In this document: in pieces, positions 13,027 through 27,000 of the stretch
How positions within the stretch are numbered: the first letter of the stretch is position 1
How the letters are laid out: each line of letters starts with the position of its first letter
NCBI GenBank assembly: GCA_964057225.1
Contig: OZ059896.1
Coordinates: forward strand, 18,472,501 to 18,536,500
DNA: 64,000 nt
From: Auanema rhodensis
Taxonomy: Eukaryota; Nematoda; Chromadorea; Rhabditida; Rhabditidae
Direction: 5' to 3'
Made by a program: the position numbers and the translations under genes
The notes under the pieces: generated by a model
Seen by the model: only the letters and a program-made list of their open reading frames with translations
Told to the model about the DNA's origin: nothing
The model's database searches: none

Positions 13027-13954
13027 GGTTCACTATCACCACAGATAAGATATCTTTTTATTATGAAAATGGGGAATTCTTGGAGAATAGTAATGAAATT
13101 AATATTATTTTAAAAAAATTCAGGATTGATCATCGACAGTTTTCATCTTTTTATAGAGAACTTGTTTACATTCAACAGTATGTCCACAAAACTGTAAGCT
13201 GGAGGGCCGGTTCAATGTTTTTTGATGTTTTTTTATTTTTATCATTCAATTTTTCGAAAATTTACCAATGTAGTCAAGATGATTCTCTGAAAGTATTCCC
13301 AAATTTAGAAAAAATGAAAGCAGGCAAACAAATTTTTACTGTGTCAAAGGTAAACATCAGTACTCTTGCTAGTAGCAATACTCGTAATTGTTTCGCACTC
13401 TGGACCGGCAATTGTAACATAGCAATCATTTGCTTCATATATGTTTACATTTTTTTATTCTGTATTGGTCAATAATAAGCGGTTCACTATCACCACAGAT
13501 AAGATATGTTTTGTTTATGAAAATGGGGAATTCTTGGAGAATAGCAATAAAAGTAATATTATTTAAAAAATATTCAGGAATGATCATCGAGAGTTTCCAT
13601 CTTTTTATAGAGAACTTGTTTACATTTAACAGTATGTTCACAAAATTGTTAGCTGGACGGCCAATTCAATTCTTCAGATGTTTTTCTATTTTTATTATAA
13701 TTTTTAGATATTAATCAATGTAGTCAAGATGATTCTTTAAAAGTATTCCCAGAATTAGAAGAAATGAGAGCAGGCAAACAAATGTTTACTGTGTCAAAGG
13801 AAAACATCAATACTTTTGCTAGCAATACTCGTAATTGTTTTGCACTCTGGACCGGCAATTGTAATAAAGCGATCATTTACTCTATATAGGTATACGATAT
13901 ATTTTGCTCCATATATGTTTATATTTTTTTATTCTGTTTTGGTCAACAATAAGT

Positions 13955-14093
13955 GGTTCACTATCACCACAGATAAGATATCTTTTTGTAATAAAAATGA
14001 GGAATTCTTGGAGAATGTATTTGTTTGTATTTGATGAATTATTTGCTCTATATATGTTTATATTTTTTTATTTTGTTTTGGTCAATAATAAGG
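13955..14093. repeat. Truncated 139-bp monomer 7
   Basis: Duplicate of the unit at 6572 (offset 7383), with the same GGTCAACAATAAG upstream. Confidence 0.92.
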
Positions 14094-17000
14094 GGTTCAC
14101 TATCACCACAGATAAGATATCTTTTTATTATGAAAATGGGGAATTCTTGGAGAATAGTAATGAAATTAATATTATTTTAAAAATATTCAGGATTGATCAT
14201 CGAGAGTTTCCATCTTTTTATAGAGAACTTGTTTACATTCAACAGTATATTCACAAAACTGTAAGCTGGACGGCCGGTTCAATGTTTTTTGATGTTTTTT
14301 TATTTTTATCATTCAATTTTTCGAAAATTTACCAATGTAGTCAAGATGATTCTCTGAAAGTATTCCCAAATTTAGAAAAAATAAAAGCAGGCAAACAAAT
14401 TTTTACTGTGTCAAAGGTAAACATCAGTACTTTTGCTAGCAATACTCGTGATTGTTTCGCACTCTGGACCGGAAATTGTAATATAGCGATCATTTACTCT
14501 ATATAGGTATACGATTCATTTGCTCCTTATATATTTATATTTTTTTTATTCTGTATTGGTCAATAATAAGTGGTTCACTATCACCACAGATGAGATATCT
14601 TTTTATTATGAAAATGGGGAATTCTTGGAGAATAGTAATGAAATTAATATTATTTTAAAAATATTCAGGATTGCTCATCGAGAGTTTTCATCTTTTTATA
14701 GAGAACTTGTTTACATTCAACAGTATGTTCCCAAAACTGTAAGCTGGACGGCCGGTTCAATGTTTTTTGATGTTTTTTCATTTTTATCATTCAATTTTTT
14801 GAAAATTTATCAATGTAGTCAAGATGATTCTCTGGAAGTAGTCCCGAATTGAGAAGAAATGAAAACAGGCAAACGAATTTTTACTGTGTCAAAGGAAAAT
14901 ATCAGTATTTTTGCTAGCAATACTCGTGATTGTTTCGCACTCTGGAGCGGCAATTGTAACATAACGATCATTTGCTCTATATATGTTTTTTTTTTATTTT
15001 GTTTTAGTCAATAATAAGCGGTTCACTATCACCACAGATAAGATATGTTTTGTTTATGAAAATGGGGAATTCTTGGAGAATGACAATGAAAGTAATATTA
15101 TTTTAAAAATATTCAGGAATGATCATCGAGAGTTTCCATCTTTTTATAGAGAACTTGTTTACATTTAACAGTATGTTCACAAAATTGTTAGCTGGACGGC
15201 CAATTCAATTCTTCAGATGTTTTTCTATTTTTATTATAATTTTTAGATATTAATCAATGTAGTCAAGATGATTCTATAAAGGTATTCCCAAAATTAGAAG
15301 AAATGAGAGCAGGCAAACAAATGTTTACTGTGTCAAAGGAAAACATCAATACTTTTGCTAGCAATACTCGTGATTGTTTCGCACTCTGGACCGGAAATTG
15401 TAATATAGCGATCATTTACTCTATATAGGTATACGATTCATTTGCTCCTTATATATTTATATTTTTTTTATTCTGTATTGGTCAATAATAAGTGGTTCAC
15501 TATCACCACAGATGAGATATCTTTTTATTATGAAAATGGGGAATTCTTGGAGAATAGTAATGAAATTAATATTATTTTAAAAATATTCAGGATTGATCAT
15601 CGAGAGTTTTCATCTTTTTATAGAGAACTTGTTTACATTCAACAGTATGTTCCCAAAACTGTAAGCTGGACGGCCGGTTCAATGTTTTTTGATGTTTTTT
15701 TATTTTTGTCATTCAATTTTTCGAAAATTTACCAATGTAGTCAAGATGATTCTCTGAAAGTATTCCCAAATTTAGAAAAAATAAAAGCAGGCAAACAAAT
15801 TTTTACTGTGTCAAAGGTAAACATCAGTACTTTTGCTAGCAATACTCGTGATTGTTTCGCACTCTGGACCGGAAATTGTAATATAGCGATCATTTACTCT
15901 ATATAGGTATACGATTCATTTGCTCCTTATATATTTATATTTTTTTTATTCTGTATTGGTCAATAATAAGTGGTTCACTATCACCACAGATGAGATATCT
16001 TTTTATTATGAAAATGGGGAATTCTTGGAGAATAGTAATGAAATTAATATTATTTTAAAAATATTCAGGATTGATCATCGAGAGTTTTCATCTTTTTATA
16101 GAGAACTTGTTTACATTCAACAGTATGTTCCCAAAACTGTAAGCTGGACGGCCGGTTCAATGTTTTTTGATGTTTTTTCATTTTTATCATTCAATTTTTT
16201 GAAAATTTATCAATGTAGTCAAGATGATTCTCTGGAAGTAATTCCGAATTGAGAAGAAATGAAAACAGGCAAACGAATTTTTACTGTGTCAAAGGAAAAT
16301 ATCAGTATTTTTGCTAGCAATACTCGTGATTGTTTCGCACTCTGGAGCGGCAATTGTAACATAACGATCATTTGCTCTATATATGTTTTTTTTTTTATTT
16401 TGTTTTAGTCAATAATAAGCGGTTCACTATCACCACAGATAAGATATGTTTTGTTTATGAAAATGGGGAATTCTTGGAGAATGACAATGAAAGTAATATT
16501 ATTTTAAAAATATTCAGGAATGATCATCGAGAGTTTCCATCTTTTTATAGAGAACTTGTTTACATTTAACAGTATGTTCACAAAATTGTTAGCTGGACGG
16601 CCAATTCAATTCTTCAGATGTTTTTCTATTTTTATTATAATTTTTAGATATTAATCAATGTAGTCAAGATGATTCTATAAAGGTATTCCCAAAATAAGAA
16701 GAAATGAGAGCAGGCAAACAAATGTTTACTGTGTCAAAGGAAAACATCAATACTTTTGCTAGCAATACTCGTGATTGTTTCGCACTCTGGACCGGAAATT
16801 GTAATATAGCGATCATTTACTCTATATAGGTATACGATTCATTTGCTCCTTATATATTTATATTTTTTTTATTCTGTGTTGGTCAATAATAAGTGGTTCA
16901 CTATCACCACAGATGAGATATCTTTTTATTATGAAAATGGGGAATTCTTGGAGAATAGTAATGAAATTAATATTATTTTAAAAATATTCAGGATTGATCA

Positions 17001-17343
17001 TCGAGAGTTTTCATCTTTTTATAGAGAACTTGTTTACATTCAACAGTATGTTCCCAAAACTGTAAGCTGGACGGCCGGTTCAATGTTTTTTGATGTTTTT
17101 TCATTTTTATCATTCAATTTTTTGAAAATTTATCAATGTAGTCAAGATGATTCTCTGGAAGTAATCCCGAATTGAGAAGAAATGAAAACAGGCAAACGAA
17201 TTTTTACTGTGTCAAAGGAAAATATCAGTATTTTTGCTAGCAATACTCGTGATTGTTTCGCACTCTGGAGCGGCAATTGTAACATAACGATCATTTGCTC
17301 TATATATGTTTTTTTTTTAATTTTGTTTTAGTCAATAATAAGC

Positions 17344-17482
17344 GGTTCACTATCACCACAGATAAGATATCTTTTTGTAATAAAAATGAGGAATTCTTGG
17401 AGAATGTATTTGTTTGTATTTGATGAATTATTTGCTCTATATATGTTTATATTTTTTTATTTTGTTTTGGTCAATAATAAGG
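17344..17482. repeat. Truncated 139-bp monomer 8
   Basis: Third copy of the 5505-type unit (offset 11839). The upstream T run is one base shorter than at 5469. Confidence 0.92.
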
Positions 17483-18410
17483 GGTTCACTATCACCACAG
17501 ATAAGATATCTTTTTATTATGAAAATGGGGAATTCTTGGAGAATAGTAATGAAATTAATATTATTTAAAAAAAATTCAGGATTGATCATCGACAGTTTTC
17601 ATCTTTTTATAGAGAACTTGTTTACATTCAACAGTATGTCCACAAAACTGTAAGCTGGAGGGCCGGTTCAATGTTTTTTGATGTTTTTTTATTTTTATCA
17701 TTCAATTTTTCGAAAATTTACCAATGTAGTCAAGATGATTCTCTGAAAGTATTCCCAAATTTAGAAAAAATGAAAGCAGGCAAACAAATTTTTACTGTGT
17801 CAAAGGTAAACATCAGTACTCTTGCTAGTAGCAATACTCGTAATTGTTTCGCACTCTGGACCGGCAATTGTAACATAGCAATCATTTGCTCCATATATGT
17901 TTACATTTTTTTATTCTGTATTGGTCAATAATAAGCGGTTCACTATCACCACAGATAAGATATGTTTTGTTTATGAAAATGGGGAATTCTTGGAGAATAG
18001 CAATAAAAGTAATATTATTTTAAAAATATTCAGGAATGATCATCGAGAGTTTCCATCTTTTTATAGAGAACTTGTTTACATTTAACAGTATGTTCACAAA
18101 ATTGTTAGCTGGACGGCCAATTCAATTCTTCAGATGTTTTTCTATTTTTATTATAATTTTTAGATATTAATCAATGTAGTCAAGATGATTCTTTAAAAGT
18201 ATTCCCAGAATTAGAAGAAATGAGAGCAGGCAAACAAATGTTTACTGTGTCAAAGGAAAACATCAATACTTTTGCTAGCAATACTCGTAATTGTTTTGCA
18301 CTCTGGACCGGCAATTGTAATATAGCGATCATTTACTCTATATAGGTATACGATATATTTTGCTCCATATATGTTTATATTTTTTTATTCTGTTTTGGTC
18401 AAGAATAAGT

Positions 18411-18549
18411 GGTTCACTATCACCACAGATAAGATATCTTTTTGTAATAAAAATGAGGAATTCTTGGAGAATGTATTTGTTTGTATTTGATGAATTATTT
18501 GCTCTATATATGTTTATATTTTTTTATTTTGTTTTGGTCAATAATAAGG
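18411..18549. repeat. Truncated 139-bp monomer 9
   Basis: Third copy of the 6572-type unit, with a private C to G change upstream (GGTCAAGAATAAG). Confidence 0.92.
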
Positions 18550-19000
18550 GGTTCACTATCACCACAGATAAGATATCTTTTTATTATGAAAATGGGGAAC
18601 TCTTGGAGAATAGTAATGCAATTAATATTATTTTAAAAATATTCAGGATTGATCATCGAGAGTTTCCATCTTTTTATAGAGAACTTGTTTACATTCAACA
18701 GTATGTTCACAAAACTGTAAGCTGGACGGCCGGTTCAATGTTTTTTGATGTTTTTTCATTTTTATCATTCAATTTTTTGAAAATTTATCAATGTAGTCAA
18801 GATGATTCTCTGGAAGTAATCCCGAATTGAGAAGAAATGAAAACAGGCAAACGAATTTTTACTGTGTCAAAGGAAAATATCAGTATTTTTGCTAGCAATA
18901 CTCGTGATTGTTTCGCACTCTGGAGCGGCAATTGTAACATAGCAATCATTTGCTTCATATATGTTTACATTTTTTTATTCTGTATTGGTCAATAATAAGC

Positions 19001-19139
19001 GGTTCACTATCACCACAGATAAGATATCTTTTTGTAATAAAAATGAGGAATTCTTGGAGAATGTATTTGTTTGTATTTGATGAATTATTTGCTCTATATA
19101 TGTTTATATTTTTTTATTTTGTTTTGGTCAATAATAAGG
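19001..19139. repeat. Truncated 139-bp monomer 10
   Basis: Only 590 bp after the previous truncated unit start, the closest spacing in the window. Upstream is the TTTACATTTTTTTATTC variant and the left flank is GTAATAAAAATGAGG: a new combination relative to copies 2-4. Confidence 0.92.
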
Positions 19140-20544
19140 GGTTCACTATCACCACAGATAAGATATCTTTTTATTATGAAAATGGGGATTTCTTGGAGAA
19201 TAGTAATGCAATTAATATTATTTTAAAAATATTCAGGATTGATCATCGAGAGTTTCCATCTTTTTATAGAGAACTTGTTTACATTCAACAGTATGTTCAC
19301 AAAACTGTAAGCTGGACGGCCGGTTCAATGTTTTTTGATGTTTTTTTATTTTTATCATTCAATTTTTCGAAAATTTACCAATGTAGTCAAGATGATTCTC
19401 TGAAAGTATTCCCAAATTTAGAAAAAATAAAAGCAGGCAAACAAATTTTTACTGTGTCAAAGGTAAACATCAGTACTTTTGCTAGCAATACTCGTGATTG
19501 TTTCGCACTCTGGACCGGAAATTGTAATATAGCGATCATTTACTCTATATAGGTATACGATTCATTTGCTCCTTATATATTTATATTTTTTTTATTCTGT
19601 ATTGGTCAATAATAAGTGGTTCACTATCACCACAGATGAGATATCTTTTTATTATGAAAATGGGGAATTCTTGGAGAATAGTAATGAAATTAATATTATT
19701 TTAAAAATATTCAGGATTGATCATCGAGAGTTTTCATCTTTTTATAGAGAACTTGTTTACATTCAACAGTATGTTCCCAAAACTGTAAGCTGGACGGCCG
19801 GTTCAATGTTTTTTGATGTTTTTTCATTTTTATCATTCAATTTTTTGAAAATTTATCAATGTAGTCAAGATGATTCTCTGGAAGTAATCCCGAATTGAGA
19901 AGAAATGAAAACAGGCAAACGAATTTTTACTGTGTCAAAGGAAAATATCAGTATTTTTGCTAGCAATACTCGTGATTGTTTCGCACTCTGGAGCGGCAAT
20001 TGTAACATAACGATCATTTGCTCTATATATGTTTTTTTTTTTATTTTGTTTTAGTCAATAATAAGCGGTTCACTATCACCACAGATAAGATATGTTTTGT
20101 TTATGAAAATGGGGAATTCTTGGAGAATGACAATGAAAGTAATATTATTTTAAAAATATTCAGGATTGATCATCGACAGTTTTCATCTTTTTATAGAGAA
20201 CTTGTTTACATTCAACAGTATGTCCACAAAACTGTAAGCTGGAGGGCCGGTTCAATGTTTTTTGATGTTTTTTTATTTTTATCATTCAATTTTTCGAAAA
20301 TTTACCAATGTAGTCAAGATGATTCTCTGAAAGTATTCCCAAATTTAGAAAAAATAAAAGCAGGCAAACAAATTTTTACTGTGTCAAAGGTAAACATCAG
20401 TACTTTTGCTAGCAATACTCGTGATTGTTTCGCACTCTGGACCGGAAATTGTAATATAGCGATCATTTACTCTATATAGGTATACGATTCATTTGCTCCT
20501 TATATATTTATATTTTTTTTATTCTGTATTGGTCTATAATAAGG

Positions 20545-21022
20545 GGTTCACTATCACAACAGATAAGATATCTTTTTATTATGAAAATGGGGAATTCTTG
20601 GAGAATAGTAATGAAATTAATATTATTTTGAAAATATTCAGGATTGATCATCGAGAGTTTCCATCTTTTTATAGAGAACTTGTTTACATTCAACAGTATG
20701 TTCACAAAACTGTAAGCTGGACGGCCGGTTCAATGTTTTTTGATGTTTTTTTATTTTTATCATTCAATTTTTCGAAAATTTACCAATGTAGTCAAGATGA
20801 TTCTCTGAAAGTATTCCCAAATTTAGAAAAAATAAAAGCAGGCAAACAAATTTTTACTGTGTCAAAGGTAAACATCAGTACTTTTGCTAGCAATACTCGT
20901 GATTGTTTCGCACTCTGGACCGGAAATTGTAATATAGCGATCATTTACTCTATATAGGTATACGATTCATTTGCTCCTTATATATTTATATTTTTTTTAT
21001 TCTGTATTGGTCAATAGTAAGT
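20545..21022. repeat. Transitional monomer between left and right zones
   Basis: This unit already has GGTCTATAATAAGG and CTATCACAACAG, which mark nearly all B units to the right of 26.8 kb. It still has AGATAAGATATC and AAATGGGG as in the left zone. It is the only unit with this combination I could find, so it may descend from the ancestor of the right-hand B type or be a recombinant between types. Confidence 0.75.
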
Positions 21023-22401
21023 GGTTCACTATCACCACAGATGAGATATCTTTTTATTATGAAAATGGGGAATTCTTGGAGAATAGTAATGAAATTAATA
21101 TTATTTTAAAAATATTCAGGATTGATCATCGAGAGTTTTCATCTTTTTATAGAGAACTTGTTTACATTCAACAGTATGTTCCCAAAACTGTAAGCTGGAC
21201 GGCCGGTTCAATGTTTTTTGATGTTTTTTCATTTTTATCATTCAATTTTTTGAAAATTTATCAATGTAGTCAAGATGATTCTCTGGAAGTAATCCCGAAT
21301 TGAGAAGAAATGAAAACAGGCAAACGAATTTTTACTGTGTCAAAGGAAAATATCAGTATTTTTGCTAGCAATACTCGTGATTGTTTCGCACTCTGGAGCG
21401 GCAATTGTAACATAACGATCATTTGCTCTATATATGTTTGTATTTTTTTATTTTGTTTTAGTCAATAATAAGCGGTTCACTATCACCACAGATAAGATAT
21501 GTTTTGTTTATGAAAATGGGGAATTCTTGGAGAATGACAATGAAAGTAATATTATTTTAAAAATATTCAGGATTGATCATCGACAGTTTTCATCTTTTTA
21601 TAGAGAACTTGTTTACATTCAACAGTATGTCCACAAAACTGTAAGCTGGAGGGCCGGTTCAATGTTTTTTGATGTTTTTTTATTTTTATCATTCAATTTT
21701 TCGAAAATTTACCAATGTAGTCAAGATGATTCTCTGAAAGTATTCCCAAATTTAGAAAAAATGAAAGCAGGCAAACAAATTTTTACTGTGTCAAAGGTAA
21801 ACATCAGTACTCTTGCTAGTAGCAATACTCGTAATTGTTTCGCACTCTGGACCGGCATTTGTAACATAGCAATCATTTGCTCCATATATGTTTCCTTTTT
21901 TTTATTCTGTATTTGTCAATAATAAGTGGTTCACTATCACCACAGATAAGATATGGTTTTATTATGAAAATGGGGACTTCTTGGAGAATAGCAATAAAAG
22001 TAATATTATTTTAAAAATATTCAGGAATGATCATCGAGAGTTTCCATCTTTTTATAGAGAACTTGTTTACATTTAACAGTATGTTCACAAAATTGTTAGC
22101 TGGACGGCCAATTCAATTCTTCAGATGTTTTTCTATTTTTATTATAATTTTTAGATATTAATCAATGTAGTCAAGATGATTCTTTAAAAGTATTCCCAGA
22201 ATTAGAAGAAATGAGAGCAGGCAAACAAATGTTTACTGTGTCAAAGGAAAACATCAATACTTTTGCTAGCAATACTCGTAATTGTTTTGCACTCTGGACC
22301 GGCAATTGTAATATAGCGATCATTTACTCTATATAGGTATACGATATATTTTGCTCCATATATGTTTATATTTTTTTATTCTGTTTTGGTCAACAATAAG
22401 T

Positions 22402-22540
22402 GGTTCACTATCACCACAGATAAGATATCTTTTTGTAATAAAAATGAGGAATTCTTGGAGAATGTATTTGTTTGTATTTGATGAATTATTTGCTCTATAT
22501 ATGTTTATATTTTTTTATTTTGTTTTGGTCAATAATAAGA
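22402..22540. repeat. Truncated 139-bp monomer 11
   Basis: 6572-type unit with GGTCAACAATAAG upstream. It is followed by a full unit starting AAGAGGTTCAC instead of AAGGGGTTCAC. Confidence 0.92.
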
Positions 22541-23943
22541 GGTTCACTATCACCACAGATAAGATATCTTTTTATTATGAAAATGGGGAATTCTTGGAGA
22601 ATAGTAATGAAATTAATATTATTTTAAAAATATTCAGGATTGATCATCGAGAGTTTCCATCTTTTTATAGAGAACTTGTTTACATTCAACAGTATGTTCA
22701 CAAAACTGTAAGCTGGACGGCCGGTTCAATGTTTTTTGATGTTTTTTTATTTTTATCATTCAATTTTTCGAAAATTTACCAATGTAGTCAAGATGATTCT
22801 CTGAAAGTATTCCCAAATTTAGAAAAAATAAAAGCAGGCAAACAAATTTTTACTGTGTCAAAGGTAAACATCAGTACTTTTGCTAGCAATACTCGTAATT
22901 GTTTCGCACTCTAGACCGGCAATTGTAATATAGCGATCATTTACTCTATATAGGTATACGATATATTTTGCTCCATATATGTTTATATTTTTTTATTCTG
23001 TTTTGGTCAATAATAAGTGGTTCACTATCACCACAGATGAGATATCTTTTCATTATGAAAATGGGGAATTCTTGGAGAATAGTAATGAAATTAATATTAT
23101 TTTAAAAATATTCAGGATTGATCATCGAGAGTTTTCATCTTTTTATAGAGAACTTGTTTACATTCAACAGTATGTTCCCAAAACTGTAAGCTGGACGGCC
23201 GGTTCAATGTTTTTTGATGTTTTTTCATTTTTATCATTCAATTTTTTGAAAATTTATCAATGTAGTCAAGATGATTCTCTGGAAGTAATCCCGAATTGAG
23301 AAGAAATGAAAACAGGCAAACGAATTTTTACTGTGTCAAAGGAAAATATCAGTATTTTTGCTAGCAATACTAGTGATTGTTTCGCACTCTGGAGCGGCAA
23401 TTGTAACATAACGATCATTTGCTCTATATATGTTTTTTTTTTATTTTGTTTTAGTCAATAATAAGCGGTTCACTATCACCACAGATAAGATTTGTTTTTA
23501 TTATGAAAATGGGGAATTCTTGGAGAATAGCAATAAAAGTAATATTATTTTCAAGATATTCAGGAATGATCATCGAGAGTTTCCATCTTTTTATAGAGAA
23601 CTTGTTTACATTCAACAGTATGTTCACAAAACTGTGAGCTGGACGGCCGGTCCAATGTTTTTTGATGTTTTTTTATTTTTATTATTTAATTTTTGAATAT
23701 TCATGAAGGTAGTCAAGAGAATTCTCTAGAAGTATTCACAAATTTAAAAGAAATGAAAGCAGGTTAACAAATTTTTACTGTGTCAAAGGAAAACATCAGT
23801 ACTCTTGCTAGCAATACTCGTAATTGTTTTGCACTCTGGACCGGCAATTGTAATATAGCGATCATTTACTCTATATAGGTATACGATATTTTTTGCTCCA
23901 TATATGTTTATATTTTTTTATTCTGTTTTGGTCAACAATAAGT

Positions 23944-24082
23944 GGTTCACTATCACCACAGATAAGATATCTTTTTGTAATAAAAATGAGGAATTCTTGG
24001 AGAATGTATTTGTTTGTATTTGATGAATTATTTGCTCTATATATGTTTATATTTTTATATTTTGTTTTGGTCAATAATAAGG
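23944..24082. repeat. Truncated 139-bp monomer 12 (last in window)
   Basis: Rightmost truncated unit. From here to 64000 none occurs, although the GTAATAAAAATGAGG left flank survives in full-size units at 29238 and 33952 and, altered, at 31595. Confidence 0.92.
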
Positions 24083-27000
24083 GGTTCACTATCACCACAG
24101 ATAAGATATCTTTTTATTATGAAAATGGGGAATTCTTGGAGAATAGTAATGAAATTAATATTATTTTAAAAATATTCAGGATTGATCATCGAGAGTTTCC
24201 ATCTTTTTATAGAGAACTTGTTTACATTCAACAGTATGTTCACAAAACTGTAAGCTGGACGGCCGGTTCAATGTTTTTCGATGTTTTTTTATTTTTCTCA
24301 TTCAATTTTTCGAAAATTTACTAATGTAGTCAAGATGATTCTCTGAAAGTATTCCCAAATTTATAAAAAAAATGAAAACAGGCAAACAAATTTTCACTGT
24401 GTCAAAGGTAAACATCAGTACTTTTGCTAGCAATACTCGTGATTGTTTCGCACTCTGGACCGGAAATTGTAATATAGCGATCATTTACTCTATATAGGTA
24501 TACGATTCATTTGCTCCTTATATATTTATATTTTTTTTATTCTGTATTGGTCAATAATAAGTGGTTCACTATCACCACAGATGAGATATCTTTTTATTAT
24601 GAAAATGGGGAATTCTTGGAGAATAGTAATGAAATTAATATTATTTTAAAAATATTCAGGATTGATCATCGAGAGTTTTCATCTTTTTATAGAGAACTTG
24701 TTTACATTCAACAGTATGTTCCCAAAACTGTAAGCTGGACGGCCGGTTCAATGTTTTTTGATGTTTTTTCATTTTTATCATTCAATTTTTTGAAAATTTA
24801 TCAATGTAGTCAAGATGATTCTCTGGAAGTAATCCCGAATTGAGAAGAAATGAAAACAGGCAAACGAATTTTTACTGTGTCAAAGGAAAATATCAGTATT
24901 TTTGCTAGCAATACTCGTGATTGTTTCGCACTCTGGAGCGGCAATTGTAACATAACGATCATTTGCTCTATATATGTTTTTTTTTATTTTGTTTTAGTCA
25001 ATAATAAGCGGTTCACTATCACCACAGATAAGATATGTTTTGTTTATGAAAATGGGGAATTCTTGGAGAATGACAATGAAAGTAATATTATTTTAAAAAT
25101 ATTCAGGAATGATCATCGAGAGTTTCCATCTTTTTATAGAGAACTTGTTTACATTTAACAGTATGTTCACAAAATGGTTAGCTGGACGGCCAATTCAATT
25201 CTTCAGATGTTTTTCTATTTTTATTATAGTTTTTAGATATTAATCAATGTAGTCAAGATGATTCTATAAAGGTATTCCCAAAATTAGAAGAAATGAGAGC
25301 AGGCAAACAAATGTTTACTGTGTCAAAGGAAAACATCAATACTTTTGCTAGCAATACTCGTAATTGTTTCGCACTCTAGACCGGCAATTGTAACATAACG
25401 ATCATTTGCTCTATATATGTTTATATTTTTTTATTTTGTTTTAGTCAATAATAAGCGGTTCACTATCACCACAGATAAGATATGTTTTGTTTATGAAAAT
25501 GGGGAATTCTTGGAGAATGGCAATGAAAGTAATATTATTTTAAAAATATTCAGGAATGATTATCGAGAGTTTCCATCTTTTTATAGAGAACTTGTTTACA
25601 TTTAACAGTATGTTCACAAAATTGTTAGCTGGACGGCCAATTCAATTCTTCAGATGTTTTTATATTTTTATTATAATTTTTAGATATGAATCAATGTAGT
25701 CAAGATGATTCTTTAAAAGTATTCCCAAAATTAGAAGAAATGAGAGCAGGCAAACAAATGTTTACTGTGTCAAAGGAAAACATCAATACTTTTGCTAGCA
25801 ATACTCGTAATTGTTTCGCACTCTGGACCGGCAATTGTAATAAAGCGATCATTTACTCTATATAGGTATACGATATATTTTGCTCCCTATATGTTTATAT
25901 TTTTTTATTCTGTTTCGGTCAACAATAAGTGGTTCACTATCACCACAGATAAGATATCTTTTTATTATGAAAATGGGGAATTCTTGGAGAATAGTAATGA
26001 AATTAATATTATTTTAAAAATATTCAGGATTGATCATCGAGAGTTTCCATCTTTTTATAGAGAACTTGTTTACATTCAACAGTATGTTCACAAAACTGTA
26101 AGCTGGACGGCCGGTCCAATGTTTTTTGATGTTTTTTTATTTTTATTATTTAATTTTTAAATATTCATGGAGGTAGTCAAGAGGATTCTCTGAAAGTGTT
26201 CCCAAATTTGAAAGAAATGAAAGCAGGTTAACAAATTTTTACTGTGTCAAAGGAAAACATCAGTACTCTTGCTAGCAATACTCGTAATTGTTTCGCACTC
26301 TGGACCGGCACTGTAACATAGCGATCATTTACTCTATATAGGTACACGATTTATTTGCTCCATATAAATTCGTATTTTTTTATTCTGTTTTGGTCAATAA
26401 TAATTGGTTCACTATCACCACAGATAAGATTTGTTTTTATTATGAAAATGGGGAATTCTTGGAGAATAGCAATAAAAGTAATATTATTTTGAAGATATTC
26501 AGGAATGATCATCGAGAGTTTCCATCTTTTTATAAAAAACTTGTTTACATTCAACAGTATGTTCACAAAACTGTTAGCTGGACGGCCGGTTCAATGTTTT
26601 TTGATGTTTTTTCATTTTTATCATTCAATTTTTTGAAAATTTATCAATGTAGTCAAGATGATTCTCTGGAAGTAATCCCGAATTGAGAAGAAATGAAAAC
26701 AGGCAAACGAATTTTTACTGTGTCGAAGGAAAATATCAGTATTTTTGCTAGCAATACTCGTGATTGTTTCGCACTCTGGACCGGAAATTGTAATATAGCC
26801 ATCATTTACTCTATATAGGTATACGATTCATTTGCTCCATATATATTTATATTTTTTTATTTCGTTTTGGTCTATAATAAGGGGTTCACTATCACAACAG
26901 ATGAGATATATTTTTATTATGAAAATAGGGAATTCTTGGAGAATAGTAATGAAATTAATATTATTTTAAAAATATTCAGGATTGATCATCAAGAGTTTTC

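Larger units (their letters stand above)
8987..15770. repeat. Large tandem duplication, copy 2 (6784 bp)
   Basis: Same order and spacing of units as copy 1, shifted by 7383 bp throughout, with no net length change. Differences are few and clustered. One patch, 10023-10195, matches the unit at 132 (offset 9807) rather than its own partner. A second, 15211-15281, differs from 7828-7898. Outside the patches there are only scattered single-base changes, for example ATTCG/CTTCG near 10764 and TTTGCTC/TTTGATC at 11910. Confidence 0.92.
16760..18597. repeat. Third copy of part of the large duplication
   Basis: Matches about 4920-6758 at an offset of 11839 bp (11840 to the left of a T run one base shorter). 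It includes two truncated units and the rare TTTAAAAAAAATTCAGG and CATCGACAG variants. The left edge is somewhere in the shared CTAGCAATACTCGTGATTG block. The right edge is GGGGAACTC against GGGGAATTC near 18600. Confidence 0.85.
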
